Assembly (NCBI GenBank): GCA_028280025.1
Contig: JANQMO010000020.1
Coordinates: 1 to 50,069, forward strand
DNA from: Chlorobium sp.
GTDB taxonomy: Bacteria > Bacteroidota > Chlorobiia > Chlorobiales > Chlorobiaceae
DNA length: 50,069 bases
Direction: 5' to 3'
Shown here: positions 7,977 through 15,935 of the stretch, piece after piece
Layout of the letters: every line of letters starts with the position of its first letter
Numbering within the stretch: position 1 is the stretch's first letter
Made by a program: the position numbers and the translations under genes
The notes under the pieces: model-generated
The model's database searches: none
The model's input: only the letters and a program-made list of their open reading frames with translations
What the model was told of the DNA's origin: nothing

Positions 7977-9056
7977 TTATGAATGATAACGGGCAGAAGA
8001 TACCGCTTTCTTTTCGGATAAAGCCAGTTGACCGCATGCCGCGTTTATCGAGGCTCCATGGCTTCTGCGTACCGTTACATGCAGGCCTGCATCGACAAGC
8101 ATTGCAATAAAATGGTCCTGCCGTTCTGAGTTTACATGCTTAAACTTCATATTAACGATAGAATTATAATCTATCAAGTTAATTTTGCATAAAAAACCGC
8201 GGCTGAATTTCGCCAGCATTCTCGCATCGTCAGGCGTATCGTTCATGCCGTCGAGAAGCATATAGACCAGGGTTACCGGCTCTCCGGTCTTGTCGGTATA
8301 TCCTGCAAGTGCCTTGTGCAGTCGGTCGAGAGTATGTTCTTTTGACGCAGGAATGAGCTGCTCACGTTTCCTCTGGTCTGCAGCATGGAGAGAAACCGCC
8401 AGCTTTGTTTTCAGGCCTGACCTGGCTATACGGTCAATCCCCGGCACAAGGCCGACGGTTGAGATGGTGATTTTTCTCTGCGGCAGCGAGAAATCGAAAC
8501 GCTGGTCAGAAAGGATATCTACCGCTTCGATAACGTTTGGCAGGTTCAGGAGCGGTTCGCCCATTCCCATGAAAACCACGTTGGAAATATCACCTTTTGT
8601 CGTTTTGTCATCGGCCAGATACACCTGCTCGACAATCTCGGCAGCGTTGAGGTTTCTTGTAAACCCCATGTATCCTGTTGCGCAGAACGTGCAGCCGAGG
8701 GGACATCCCGCCTGGGAGGAAACACAGACGGTTTTTCTGTCTGGTGATGGAATGAGAACGGTTTCCACTTCAAGGCCGTCGTGCAGTGATACCAGGTATT
8801 TCGTTGTTCCTTCGATGTTGTCAGCAGCAGATTCACGCTGCTCTTTTATAATCGCACAGGAGGGGATGGAATAACCGGACGATAAAACCGCCCTGAGGCT
8901 CGACCCGAGATTTGACATCGCTTCGAACGAAGAGGAACGATCATTGAAGAGCCAGCGGCGGATCTGGTCGGCACGGTATTTCTGCTCTCCCAGTTCCGTC
9001 ATGATCTGCTGCAGTTCGGAGCGGGAATACGACTTGATGTTTTTCTTTTGTTCCAC
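7977..9056 (-). CDS. rlmN: 23S rRNA (adenine2503-C2)/tRNA A37 methyltransferase RlmN
   Basis: RlmN is a radical SAM enzyme methylating C2 of A2503 in 23S rRNA and A37 in some tRNAs. The 359-residue protein carries the radical SAM motif CPLGCTFC (C118, C122, C125). MGMGEPLLN (SAM-binding GGE-like region) lies near residue 173, and the methyl-carrying cysteine is in AACGQL (C341). The second catalytic Cys of RlmN/Cfr is therefore present. The start is GTG at 9056; no strong Shine-Dalgarno is close, and an internal ATG at 9014 would cut the N-terminal domain. Confidence 0.96.
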   Translation of the reverse strand: MEQKKNIKSYSRSELQQIMTELGEQKYRADQIRRWLFNDRSSSFEAMSNLGSSLRAVLSSGYSIPSCAIIKEQRESAADNIEGTTKYLVSLHDGLEVETVLIPSPDRKTVCVSSQAGCPLGCTFCATGYMGFTRNLNAAEIVEQVYLADDKTTKGDISNVVFMGMGEPLLNLPNVIEAVDILSDQRFDFSLPQRKITISTVGLVPGIDRIARSGLKTKLAVSLHAADQRKREQLIPASKEHTLDRLHKALAGYTDKTGEPVTLVYMLLDGMNDTPDDARMLAKFSRGFLCKINLIDYNSIVNMKFKHVNSERQDHFIAMLVDAGLHVTVRRSHGASINAACGQLALSEKKAVSSARYHS

Positions 9057-9132
9057 GGGATTACTTCATTTTCTCCAAATATGGTAAAAAGAGCCGGATT
9101 TCCTTTGTTTCGTGCTCTTTTGTCTTTTATGT

Positions 9133-9179
9133 ACTTTGTTTTGCAAAGTTGACACGGTGTCGAGTTGTTTCTCGATACA
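9133..9179 (+). promoter_or_regulatory. promoter and candidate operator of the winged-helix regulator
   Basis: An inverted repeat ACTTTG-N5-CAAAGT (9133-9149) abuts a consensus -35 box TTGACA (9149-9154). A possible -10 (GATACA, 9174-9179) follows with a long 19-nt spacer. A second partial dyad, GACAC-GGTGTC, overlaps the -35. Placement suggests repression, perhaps autoregulation by the downstream gene, but no binding evidence exists. Confidence 0.45.
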
Positions 9180-9194
9180 AGACAAGAAAAAAGC

Positions 9195-9527
9195 ATGGAG
9201 AAAGAAAAAGAAGAAAAAAAGCTCGATTACAAGCTCCTCGACAGGATTATCCATTCCAGGATACGTTTCGCAGCGCTCTGTTACCTCGAAAAGGTGGATC
9301 AGGCATCGTTTATCGATATCAGGGATACAATCAGAGCTACCGACGGAAACCTGAGTGTGCATCTTCGCAAACTCGAGGACGCCGGGTACGTTTTCTGCGA
9401 CAAAACCTACAGCAAACGTGTGCCTCTTTCCCTTTACAGGGTGACTGCAAGAGGGAAGGAGGCATTTTCACGCTACAGGGAGCAGGTCGGTAATTTTTTT
9501 TCATGCCCTGTCAAAGATCAGCCCTGA
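9195..9527 (+). CDS. small winged-helix transcriptional regulator
   Basis: The 110-residue protein (ATG at 9195; a TTG ten codons upstream is an alternative) has a charged start (MEKEKEEKKLDYK). A compact winged helix-turn-helix follows: IRFAALCYL, then TDGNLSVHLRKLEDAGYV as the recognition helix, then RVPLSLYRVTARGKEAFSRY as the wing and last helix. This is the one-domain ArsR/MarR-like family often called 'winged helix DNA-binding domain' (HTH_34 type). No metal-binding cysteine cluster is seen, so the signal is unknown. A dyad overlaps its promoter, hinting at autoregulation. Confidence 0.85.
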   Translation: MEKEKEEKKLDYKLLDRIIHSRIRFAALCYLEKVDQASFIDIRDTIRATDGNLSVHLRKLEDAGYVFCDKTYSKRVPLSLYRVTARGKEAFSRYREQVGNFFSCPVKDQP

Positions 9528-9655
9528 AAAAAGGCAAGTTCGCCAACCTCCCGGTATGAAAAAAATATCAGGTCCGCCGGCATCGATATCGGTTTTATCC
9601 ATTCGGCAGCATCCGCACAGACTTTCGCAAGGTCTGCGGCATGGATGTACGAACA
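9521..9655 (-). pseudogene. possible remnant of an NAD-dependent epimerase C-terminus
   Basis: The minus-strand frame over the spacer reads SYIHAADLAKVCADAAEW then a segment ending SYREVGELA. This resembles the YVHVxDLAxA...FFxxxxEVGE region of extended SDR epimerases. There is no start or N-terminal domain, so if real it is only a fragment. The adjacent 9673-9693 hairpin has perfect GGGCGGG/CCCGCCC arms with a 7-nt loop. The stretch could equally be a chance open frame. Confidence 0.25.
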
Positions 9656-9672
9656 ACAACCATGCTCAGTAC

Positions 9673-9693
9673 GGGCGGGCCTGAACCCCGCCC
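9673..9693. repeat. GC-rich hairpin GGGCGGG-N7-CCCGCCC
   Basis: A perfect 7-bp GC stem with a 7-nt loop lies 23 bp beyond the stop of the M48 protease gene (minus strand). No T-run follows on either strand, so it is not a typical intrinsic terminator. It may be an RNA-stabilising 3' hairpin or a dispersed repeat. Confidence 0.6.
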
Positions 9694-9715
9694 CTGTCAA
9701 AAACACCCAACACAC

Positions 9716-10534
9716 TCACTTCCTGTAATATTTCATCGCATCCGGGATAGCGTTTCTGATCTGCCTTATTCGTGAAGCGTCCGAAGGATGGGTGCTTAAA
9801 AACTCAGGCGGTTTTCCCCCTTTGGAACTTCTTGACATTCTCTTCCAGAATCCTATTGCTTCGTTCGGGTTGTAGCCGGCAATGGCCATGAAGATCAAGC
9901 CTATTCTGTCGGCTTCGTATTCCTGAATACGGCTGTAGGGGAGAAGGAGCCCTACCTTGGATCCCACACCGAAAGCCGACATCCACAGCCGGCGGGTTTT
10001 TGATGGATATGAGTTCATAGCGGAACTGAGAGCAGCGCCGCCCATTTGTGTCAGCAGCAACTGGCTCATGCGTTCGTTGCCGTGTTTGGCGACGGCATGT
10101 GCAATTTCGTGGGCCATGACGACTGCAAGGCCGGCGTCTGTTCTTGTATAGGGAAGAATGCCGGTATAGACTGCGATTTTGCCGCCCGGCATACACCAGG
10201 CATTTGGCGACTTGTTCTTGAAGAGATTGTATTCCCAGCTGTATTGACGCAGTTCTGAAATAAGGCCGCGCTGCCGGAAATACTGCTCGACGGCTCGCTG
10301 AAGCTTTTTGCCGACCCTTTTGACTCGTGCAGTTTCAGCTCTGTTGGAACTCAGCCTGTTGTTTCTGAGAAACGTGTTGTACTGATCGTTACTCAGCGAG
10401 AGCATGGAAGAGGAGGGGACAAGGTTGAGCTGGGAACGGCCGGTAATCGGGACCGTTGCGCACGAAGCAAGGAACAGCAAAGGAAAGATCAGGGCCAAAA
10501 AACCTTTGTAAACAGGCAGGCAATGCTTTTTCAT
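9716..10534 (-). CDS. M48-family zinc metalloprotease lipoprotein
   Basis: The 272-residue protein has a lipoprotein signal ending LLFLASC (lipobox with Cys26), so it is exported and lipid-anchored. The M48 zinc site HEIAH (in MAHEIAHAVAKHG) lies near residue 143, and the third ligand is in EYEADRIG (around 207). The domain matches the LoiP/YcaL/BepA-type periplasmic proteases that degrade or fold outer-membrane proteins, but there is no TPR tail, so it is LoiP/YcaL-like. The OGG gene ends 24 bp upstream on the same strand, giving a possible two-gene unit. Catalytic residues are intact. Confidence 0.92.
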   Translation of the reverse strand: MKKHCLPVYKGFLALIFPLLFLASCATVPITGRSQLNLVPSSSMLSLSNDQYNTFLRNNRLSSNRAETARVKRVGKKLQRAVEQYFRQRGLISELRQYSWEYNLFKNKSPNAWCMPGGKIAVYTGILPYTRTDAGLAVVMAHEIAHAVAKHGNERMSQLLLTQMGGAALSSAMNSYPSKTRRLWMSAFGVGSKVGLLLPYSRIQEYEADRIGLIFMAIAGYNPNEAIGFWKRMSRSSKGGKPPEFLSTHPSDASRIRQIRNAIPDAMKYYRK

Positions 10535-10558
10535 GACAGTACGGGATTCAAATGACAG

Positions 10559-11497
10559 CTAATAGGTGTTGAGTTGTTTTATCTCCTTTCTCCAGCAATG
10601 AAAGAGGATATGTCCTGCAAATCCTGCCAGTTCGGGAGAGAGAATATCACAGACCCGGGCCTGAAGATCAAGATAATTCTTTTGTGATAAGGAATGGAAG
10701 TCGTTTCCGAAGGAAAACCATCCGGAAAGATACTGACGGACATGCGTGTCGATGGGAAAAGCATCGAAGCGGTTCAAACCGAAAAGAAGAATGCAGTCGG
10801 CAATTTTCATCCCTATTCCCGGTAGTGCACACAAGCGTTCTCTTGCTTCTGCAAGAGGCATGTGAGGATCTCTCAGAGTCTCGAGGTCAAGGCTGCCCGA
10901 CACGACTTCTTGTGCAGCATGAATGATGTTGTTTGCCCGTATGCAGTTATTGTTGGTGCATAGTTTCAGACGTTCCGGAGCAGATGCAGCAAGCGCTTCC
11001 GGGGAGGGGAAGGTATGGTAGGCGAACGGCCTTCCGGCAAGAACGGTCTCGTGAAGGATGCCTTTCTCACGAGTCAGCGACTCTATCTGCCTTCTTATGA
11101 CAGACATTCCAAGGCCCTGAGCGCACATGAATGTGACGAGAACCTCAAATGGAGCCTGTCGGAGCACTTTTGTCGCCATATAAGGCTGAATTAGCTGCCA
11201 GATATTGGGGTAACGTTCTTTGAACTCAATGGGAAATATTGTCCCTGTGTCTATGTCGAGAGAGAAGTAGTTGCTGATAAAGTTCATGAATGCCGATGTA
11301 TCGGCATACTGCTTCGTGCTGTGTATGATGATCTCGGGATCGGTTGCGTTCTGAATAATATAAAGCTCATCATCAATTATGCCTGACAACAAATCTTTTG
11401 TTTTTGCATCATAATTCCACATAAAACTCTGTCCGCTCATCAATGAGTGACGTATGTTTACGTTTTTATCTTGCGTATTTATTTTTATGTTTGACAT
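10559..11497 (-). CDS. 8-oxoguanine DNA glycosylase/AP lyase (OGG1-type)
   Basis: This base-excision repair enzyme removes 8-oxoguanine. The 312-residue protein has the helix-hairpin-helix-GPD motif LPGIGMKIADCILLFG. The catalytic lysine at K231 and aspartate at D250 (FPIDTHV) are spaced 19 residues apart, exactly as K249 and D268 in human OGG1. The N-terminal beta domain includes LMSGQSFMW, matching the OGG_N motif. No iron-sulfur cluster cysteines are present. AGGA precedes the ATG. A strictly anaerobic phototroph may use it against photo-oxidative damage, which is an inference. Confidence 0.9.
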   Translation of the reverse strand: MSNIKINTQDKNVNIRHSLMSGQSFMWNYDAKTKDLLSGIIDDELYIIQNATDPEIIIHSTKQYADTSAFMNFISNYFSLDIDTGTIFPIEFKERYPNIWQLIQPYMATKVLRQAPFEVLVTFMCAQGLGMSVIRRQIESLTREKGILHETVLAGRPFAYHTFPSPEALAASAPERLKLCTNNNCIRANNIIHAAQEVVSGSLDLETLRDPHMPLAEARERLCALPGIGMKIADCILLFGLNRFDAFPIDTHVRQYLSGWFSFGNDFHSLSQKNYLDLQARVCDILSPELAGFAGHILFHCWRKEIKQLNTY

Positions 11498-11702
11498 TTT
11501 TTCCTGGTTGATAAATGAATTGATAATAGATGAATTTTACTTAGAAAATATGTTTTTTAAAAATATTTAAAATATTGTAATAAAATTATATATTGTTATT
11601 TATATAAATAAATTTTATGTTCGTTTTATGAGTGATTATTGTAATTTTATTTGTTTTGTTTTTTATGTTTTTCTGTTCTTTTATTTATTGTTTGTGTGCA
11701 AT
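11498..11702. other. strongly AT-rich intergenic block
   Basis: About 200 bp between the OGG and kamA-like genes are made almost only of A and T, far below the surrounding composition. No open frame of note, no recognisable RNA gene and no repeat unit could be defined. It holds several AT-rich -10-like strings that could drive the minus-strand OGG gene. It may be a curved, nucleoid-protein-binding region. Confidence 0.6.
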
Positions 11703-11739
11703 AAAAAAACCGATCAAGAATTTTGTTTGTCTTGATCGG
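11703..11739 (-). terminator. intrinsic terminator after the KamA-family gene
   Basis: A perfect 10-bp stem (CCGATCAAGA at 11710-11719 with its complement at 11730-11739) and 10-nt loop are followed on the minus strand by seven T (A-run at 11703-11709). It lies 27 bp past the stop codon at 11766. Confidence 0.92.
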
Positions 11740-11765
11740 CTGGTTTTTATCTTGTTGTGCTTGAC

Positions 11766-13070
11766 TTATATGTAGCTGTAATACTGTTCCATCTCGGGTT
11801 CAAAGAAAAACTCTTCCTGGCCGAATGCAGGTCTCAGATCATCTATCCATGTTGCGGATTCATCATACTCGGCAAAGAATATCCTGTTTGTCCATTCAGG
11901 GTTTCTGCTTTGGGTGAATTTCAGGGCAAACAGCCTCTCGCCATTGATTTCCATGATGTCTTCGACAATGATTTTTCCGGGAGAGCAGGACATCGAAGGC
12001 CCGCGCACTGTTCTGCCGAGTCCGGACATCTTATGATAGGCGTTATTGAAGATATCTATTGCTTTTGCAAGGGGGATACCGAAATAATGTTTCGGTCCTG
12101 TATCTCTTTCGAGGAACATATAGTAGGGAATGATACCGAGCTGAATCTGTTTCTGCCACATTGTCTCCCATATGTCCGAACAATCGTTGATATGGCGTGC
12201 AATGGGCGACTGGCTGCGGATGACTGCCCCGGTAGAGCGGAGACGCCGGATCGCCTCGATGGCTACAGGCGTTTCAATTTCTCTCGGATGGCTGATGTGG
12301 GCCATGATGGCGAGATGTTTGCCTGAAGCGATGATTTGTTCGAAAAAGCGCAGCAACTCATCGGCATCATGTTCCGACGTGAAACGATAAGGCCACCAGC
12401 TCAATGCTTTTGTGCCGATTCTGATGGTCTTTATCGTAGGAATGGTCAGTAACGGCCCAATATATTTTTTCAGGGTTTTTGTGTTCATGACCATCGGATC
12501 GCCGCCGGTAAAAATAATATCCCTGACTTCAGGATGATTTTTCAGGTAACCGACAAGAGTCGAGACGTCATTGTTGGCAAACTTGAGGTTTTCAAGCCCC
12601 GAAAATTGCGGCCATCGGAAACAGTAGGTGCAATAGGCGTGGCATATCTGAGCTTCCGAAGGAAAGAAAAGAACGCTTTCCCTGTATTTGTGCTGGACTC
12701 CGTGCAGGACTTCATCACCGATGCGCGGCGTGTTGAGTTCCATTTGTCCGGCAGGATTCGGGTTTTGCAGCAGTTGAATTTCCCTTGCAGCCTGAAGAAC
12801 CTGTTCTCGTGGAGCATCATCCTGGACAAGACCGGAAATGCGCTCAAAATCTTCGGATTCAAGCATATTTTCCTGGGGAAAGCTTAATCTGAAGAGCGGG
12901 TCTTGGGGTACGTTAGACCAGTCTATAAGATGTTCCGTTACGTAACTGTTGACCCTGAATGGATAAACGGAGGCTACCGTTTTTATGATATGACGCTGAT
13001 CTTCAGACACCTTCCGGTATTGAGGAAGGGTATGAAGATTGTCTGCTGTATAGGAGCGATATTTCAGCAT
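11766..13070 (-). CDS. KamA-family radical SAM aminomutase-like protein
   Basis: The 434-residue protein has a radical SAM motif CHAYCTYC (C143, C147, C150), then FTGGDPMVM near residue 190. A C-terminal SCSPGK segment near residue 370 probably holds the pyridoxal-phosphate lysine, as in lysine 2,3-aminomutase. FRWPQFSG replaces the usual Arg-rich RRR stretch after the cysteine motif, so it is a divergent branch. Candidate roles are lysine 2,3-aminomutase for N-acetyl-beta-lysine (an osmolyte in green sulfur bacteria) or a related amino acid. No acetyltransferase (AblB) gene is adjacent. The gene stands alone with its own terminator. Confidence 0.82.
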   Translation of the reverse strand: MLKYRSYTADNLHTLPQYRKVSEDQRHIIKTVASVYPFRVNSYVTEHLIDWSNVPQDPLFRLSFPQENMLESEDFERISGLVQDDAPREQVLQAAREIQLLQNPNPAGQMELNTPRIGDEVLHGVQHKYRESVLFFPSEAQICHAYCTYCFRWPQFSGLENLKFANNDVSTLVGYLKNHPEVRDIIFTGGDPMVMNTKTLKKYIGPLLTIPTIKTIRIGTKALSWWPYRFTSEHDADELLRFFEQIIASGKHLAIMAHISHPREIETPVAIEAIRRLRSTGAVIRSQSPIARHINDCSDIWETMWQKQIQLGIIPYYMFLERDTGPKHYFGIPLAKAIDIFNNAYHKMSGLGRTVRGPSMSCSPGKIIVEDIMEINGERLFALKFTQSRNPEWTNRIFFAEYDESATWIDDLRPAFGQEEFFFEPEMEQYYSYI

Positions 13071-13160
13071 AACAACGACATTTAGCAGTTGCTAAAATAT
13101 CGGCAGAGCATTGGGTGGATGTATAAGCTCTAACCTTTCTCATAGTGTACGTGCCTTGAT

Positions 13161-13200
13161 CAAAGGCAAAAATTTGTCTTTGTATTTACGATTATATAAT
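13161..13200. promoter_or_regulatory. near-perfect 22-bp palindrome next to TATAAT
   Basis: The gap 13071-13465 separates divergent genes. It contains an imperfect dyad at 13161-13182 (left arm CAAAG-G-CAAA, right arm TTTG-T-CTTTG; only one symmetrical pair and the centre mismatch). ATTATATAAT at 13191-13200 reads as a -10 box on both strands. A regulator binding here could control the KamA-family gene, the Cache lipoprotein gene or both. A small hairpin GTGTGA-CCA-TCACAC is also present at about 13252-13266. Confidence 0.45.
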
Positions 13201-13465
13201 CAATTAAGCAAGTATGTTCGTAAGCTCTTGTTTCACAACAAGTTGATCTATGTGTGACCATCACACGGGCATCATGCAGGAGCCGCCTTTTTGCCGGAAC
13301 CGACGTTCATTCATTCGCCGTTCAATCACTTGTTTTCCCTTTATACCAGCAGTACATAAGACTTTTCTCGAACATCTGGATTTCATGTGACAATGAAAAG
13401 AGGCTGACGATGCATATATTTGAAGTCTGAATGTGTGGTTTTATGCTGCAACTGACAATAGTAAA

Positions 13466-14395
13466 ATGATTTATATACAGAGAGCGTTGCAGGGCCGGAC
13501 CGTATTGATCCCTGTACTGCTCTGCATCTTCCAGCTTTCTGCCTGCGAGCGTAATAACAGGAACATAGAGTTCGACAGGTATCTGTATCGTGACACAAAA
13601 GACCTTGTGCGTTTTGTGTATGATGCGTCGAGAATTCTCGAGAAAAAGGGAATCAAGGGGGTAGAGGAGCTCAGGGAAAACAGATTTCGCTACAGAACAG
13701 CAACCTTTTATCTTTACGTGTATTCCCTTGACGGAACGAACATTTTTCATGCCGGTATGCCGGAGTTCGAAGGAAAAAGCCTGATGGATGTTACCGACAG
13801 GAGCGGCAAGAGGATAATGGAGCTTATTCTCAGGGCGATCGATAATCCGGTCAATCCTCATGGCTGGGTGCATTACTCCTGGTGGGAGCCCGGGAAATTT
13901 TATCTGGTTCCTAAATCGTCCTGTCATTTCAAGGTTACAGGGCCTGACGGCAGTGAATTCATTGTGGGCGGCGGTATCGACTATCCACCTGAAGAAAAGG
14001 AGTTTATCCGGATCGCCGTCGACGACGCCATCGGCATTCTTGATGCCAGGGGCAGGCCGGCGCTCGACGAGATTGAAGACCCTGCCAATGAATACAACTA
14101 TCGTGATGTCCGTGTATTTGTTTTTCAGGGGGATGGAACAATCCTTGTTTCACCTGTTGTGGATGAGCAGTTTCAGAACCTGGCCCTTCTGGACTGCGTT
14201 GACGAGGTTGGTCACAGACCGTTCCGGAAAGCTCTGGAGAGACTGAAGAACAAAGAGTATACATGGGAGGTTTTCCTTGCCAGAACCAGGGGTGAACGCG
14301 GGCTCATCAAGAAAAGTCTTTACCTGCGAAGGACACGGTTTGAAGGAAAGGAAACCTTTGTGGGTGCGGTTACAGATCTTCCCCAGCCTCCGTAG
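13466..14395 (+). CDS. Cache-domain lipoprotein, periplasmic sensor without output domain
   Basis: The start is placed at ATG 13466; a GTG at 13433 would extend it by 11 residues. The 309-residue product has a lipoprotein signal ending QLSAC (Cys about residue 27), so it should be membrane-anchored in the periplasm. Two similar halves follow: a first with YLYVYSLDGTNIFHAG, LMDVTDRSGKRIM and GWVHYSWWEPG, and a second with VRVFVFQGDGTILVSP. These are typical of Cache (extracellular ligand-binding PAS-like) domains seen in chemoreceptors and histidine kinases. No transmembrane helix, HAMP, kinase or methyl-accepting region is present, so it must act through a partner. Confidence 0.8.
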   Translation: MIYIQRALQGRTVLIPVLLCIFQLSACERNNRNIEFDRYLYRDTKDLVRFVYDASRILEKKGIKGVEELRENRFRYRTATFYLYVYSLDGTNIFHAGMPEFEGKSLMDVTDRSGKRIMELILRAIDNPVNPHGWVHYSWWEPGKFYLVPKSSCHFKVTGPDGSEFIVGGGIDYPPEEKEFIRIAVDDAIGILDARGRPALDEIEDPANEYNYRDVRVFVFQGDGTILVSPVVDEQFQNLALLDCVDEVGHRPFRKALERLKNKEYTWEVFLARTRGERGLIKKSLYLRRTRFEGKETFVGAVTDLPQPP

Positions 14396-14477
14396 TGTTG
14401 AGGTTCATGGGCAGCACGAAAAATCATTTTGCTTGTTGCGTCTGGATTGTTCATCAACGTTTTTCTGACAATCAGTA

Positions 14478-15833
14478 ATGGCGGTTGAAAAAACATCACA
14501 TTTAGAGTACGCGGTCAATGATGTGCCCCCGCCGGTACACCTCATAGTTCTTTCCTTGCAGCATGTATGCCTCATGTTCGTGTCTGTTGCATTGCCGGTC
14601 ATTTTTACCGCCCAGCTTACCGAAACAAGCGAATTCGGGGCAGCGCTCGTTACGTTCTCAATGGTATCGGCTGGTATCGGTTCGATAATCCAGTCTGCAG
14701 GGTTGCCGTTCATCGGATCGGGTTATCTTTGCCCGAATGTTTGCGGTCCTTCCTATTTCAGTCTCTCGCTTTCCGCAGCATGGCTTGGCGGGCTGCCCCT
14801 GATGCGCGGGATGATTATCGTGGCGGGTCTTGTCGAAATGGCACTTGCCCCTGTAGTACAGAAGCTGAAGCATGTTTTTCCCCGTTTCATTGTCGGCCTC
14901 GTTGTTGCAATGGTCGGAGTGAGTATCATCAATATGTCCGTAAACTCTGTTTTCGGGATTGAATATAAAGGTGATGCGATTCGCACCCCGGATATTGTGA
15001 TTGGAATGGTTTCGCTGATGATCATGGTGCTCTGCAATATCTGGGGAAAAGGAATCGTGAAGATTTACTGCCTCTTGATCGGGATGGTGTCGGGTTGGGT
15101 GTTTGCATGCATGCTGGAGCCTGAATATCTGTTCAAATTATCGACGGTTCAGGCACAGCCGTTTTTTGCACTGCCGGTTATCGGGCCCGAATTCCGTAAC
15201 ATATCGTTCGATATAGACCTGCTTATTCCCTTTGTGGTCATATCCATAAGCGGATCGCTCAAATCACTCGGCAATCTTCTTGCTGCCCAGAAGATATCCG
15301 AGCCAAAACGAGATACGGTGGATTTCGTTCCGATACGGAAGGGATTGCTTGCCGACGGTTTTTCAACTGTCCTGTCCGGGGTGCTGGGAGGTATGGCTGT
15401 CGATACATCGTCAAGCAACGTGGGACTTGCCGGATCAACGCGGGTTACAAGCCGTTGGCTGGGTGTCGTTGCGGGAATGATATTCATTCTTTTCGCTTTC
15501 TGTCCCAAGTTGACCGTTGCACTGACACTCATGCCCAAACCCGTCCTTGGTGCCTCGATCATTTTTGCCGGTTGTTTCATGATCTGTACAGGACTTCTTG
15601 AAATGTTCGGTGAGGAGTGGGATCCGAGGAAGACGTTTGTTGTCGGTATCGCCCTGATTTTCGGCCTGAGCACGGCATTCCTGCCTGATCTCTATGCTCG
15701 CGCACCGGAACTGGTAAAGATATTTTTTACCGATCCTCTTCCGACAACCACAATTCTTGCGGTTTTTCTGCATCAGGTATTGAATCTTGACAGAAGGATT
15801 GCTGAACTGATCGGGCGGCAGGGAGTCGGTTGA
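14478..15833 (+). CDS. NCS2 family nucleobase permease (uracil/xanthine type)
   Basis: The 451-residue polytopic protein has about 12-14 hydrophobic segments. It carries the NAT/NCS2 signature in the form SSNVGLAGSTRVTSR near residue 315 (family consensus Q-N-x-G-x4-T-x-V-x-S-R). An early sequence HLIVLSLQHVCLMF (residues 21-34) matches the QH motif of TM1. The family imports uracil, xanthine or urate with protons; the exact base is not predictable. It lies 82 bp after the Cache lipoprotein, possibly a functional link, with weak translation signals. Confidence 0.88.
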   Translation: MAVEKTSHLEYAVNDVPPPVHLIVLSLQHVCLMFVSVALPVIFTAQLTETSEFGAALVTFSMVSAGIGSIIQSAGLPFIGSGYLCPNVCGPSYFSLSLSAAWLGGLPLMRGMIIVAGLVEMALAPVVQKLKHVFPRFIVGLVVAMVGVSIINMSVNSVFGIEYKGDAIRTPDIVIGMVSLMIMVLCNIWGKGIVKIYCLLIGMVSGWVFACMLEPEYLFKLSTVQAQPFFALPVIGPEFRNISFDIDLLIPFVVISISGSLKSLGNLLAAQKISEPKRDTVDFVPIRKGLLADGFSTVLSGVLGGMAVDTSSSNVGLAGSTRVTSRWLGVVAGMIFILFAFCPKLTVALTLMPKPVLGASIIFAGCFMICTGLLEMFGEEWDPRKTFVVGIALIFGLSTAFLPDLYARAPELVKIFFTDPLPTTTILAVFLHQVLNLDRRIAELIGRQGVG

Positions 15834-15935
15834 GTTTCTGTCTTTATGTGTAAGAAATGATTGTTTTCACTATCTTTCAATGCTCAACCGGAAAATGTAA
15901 GCCTAACCGATCAAGCTTTTTCCTGCATTGCGTTT

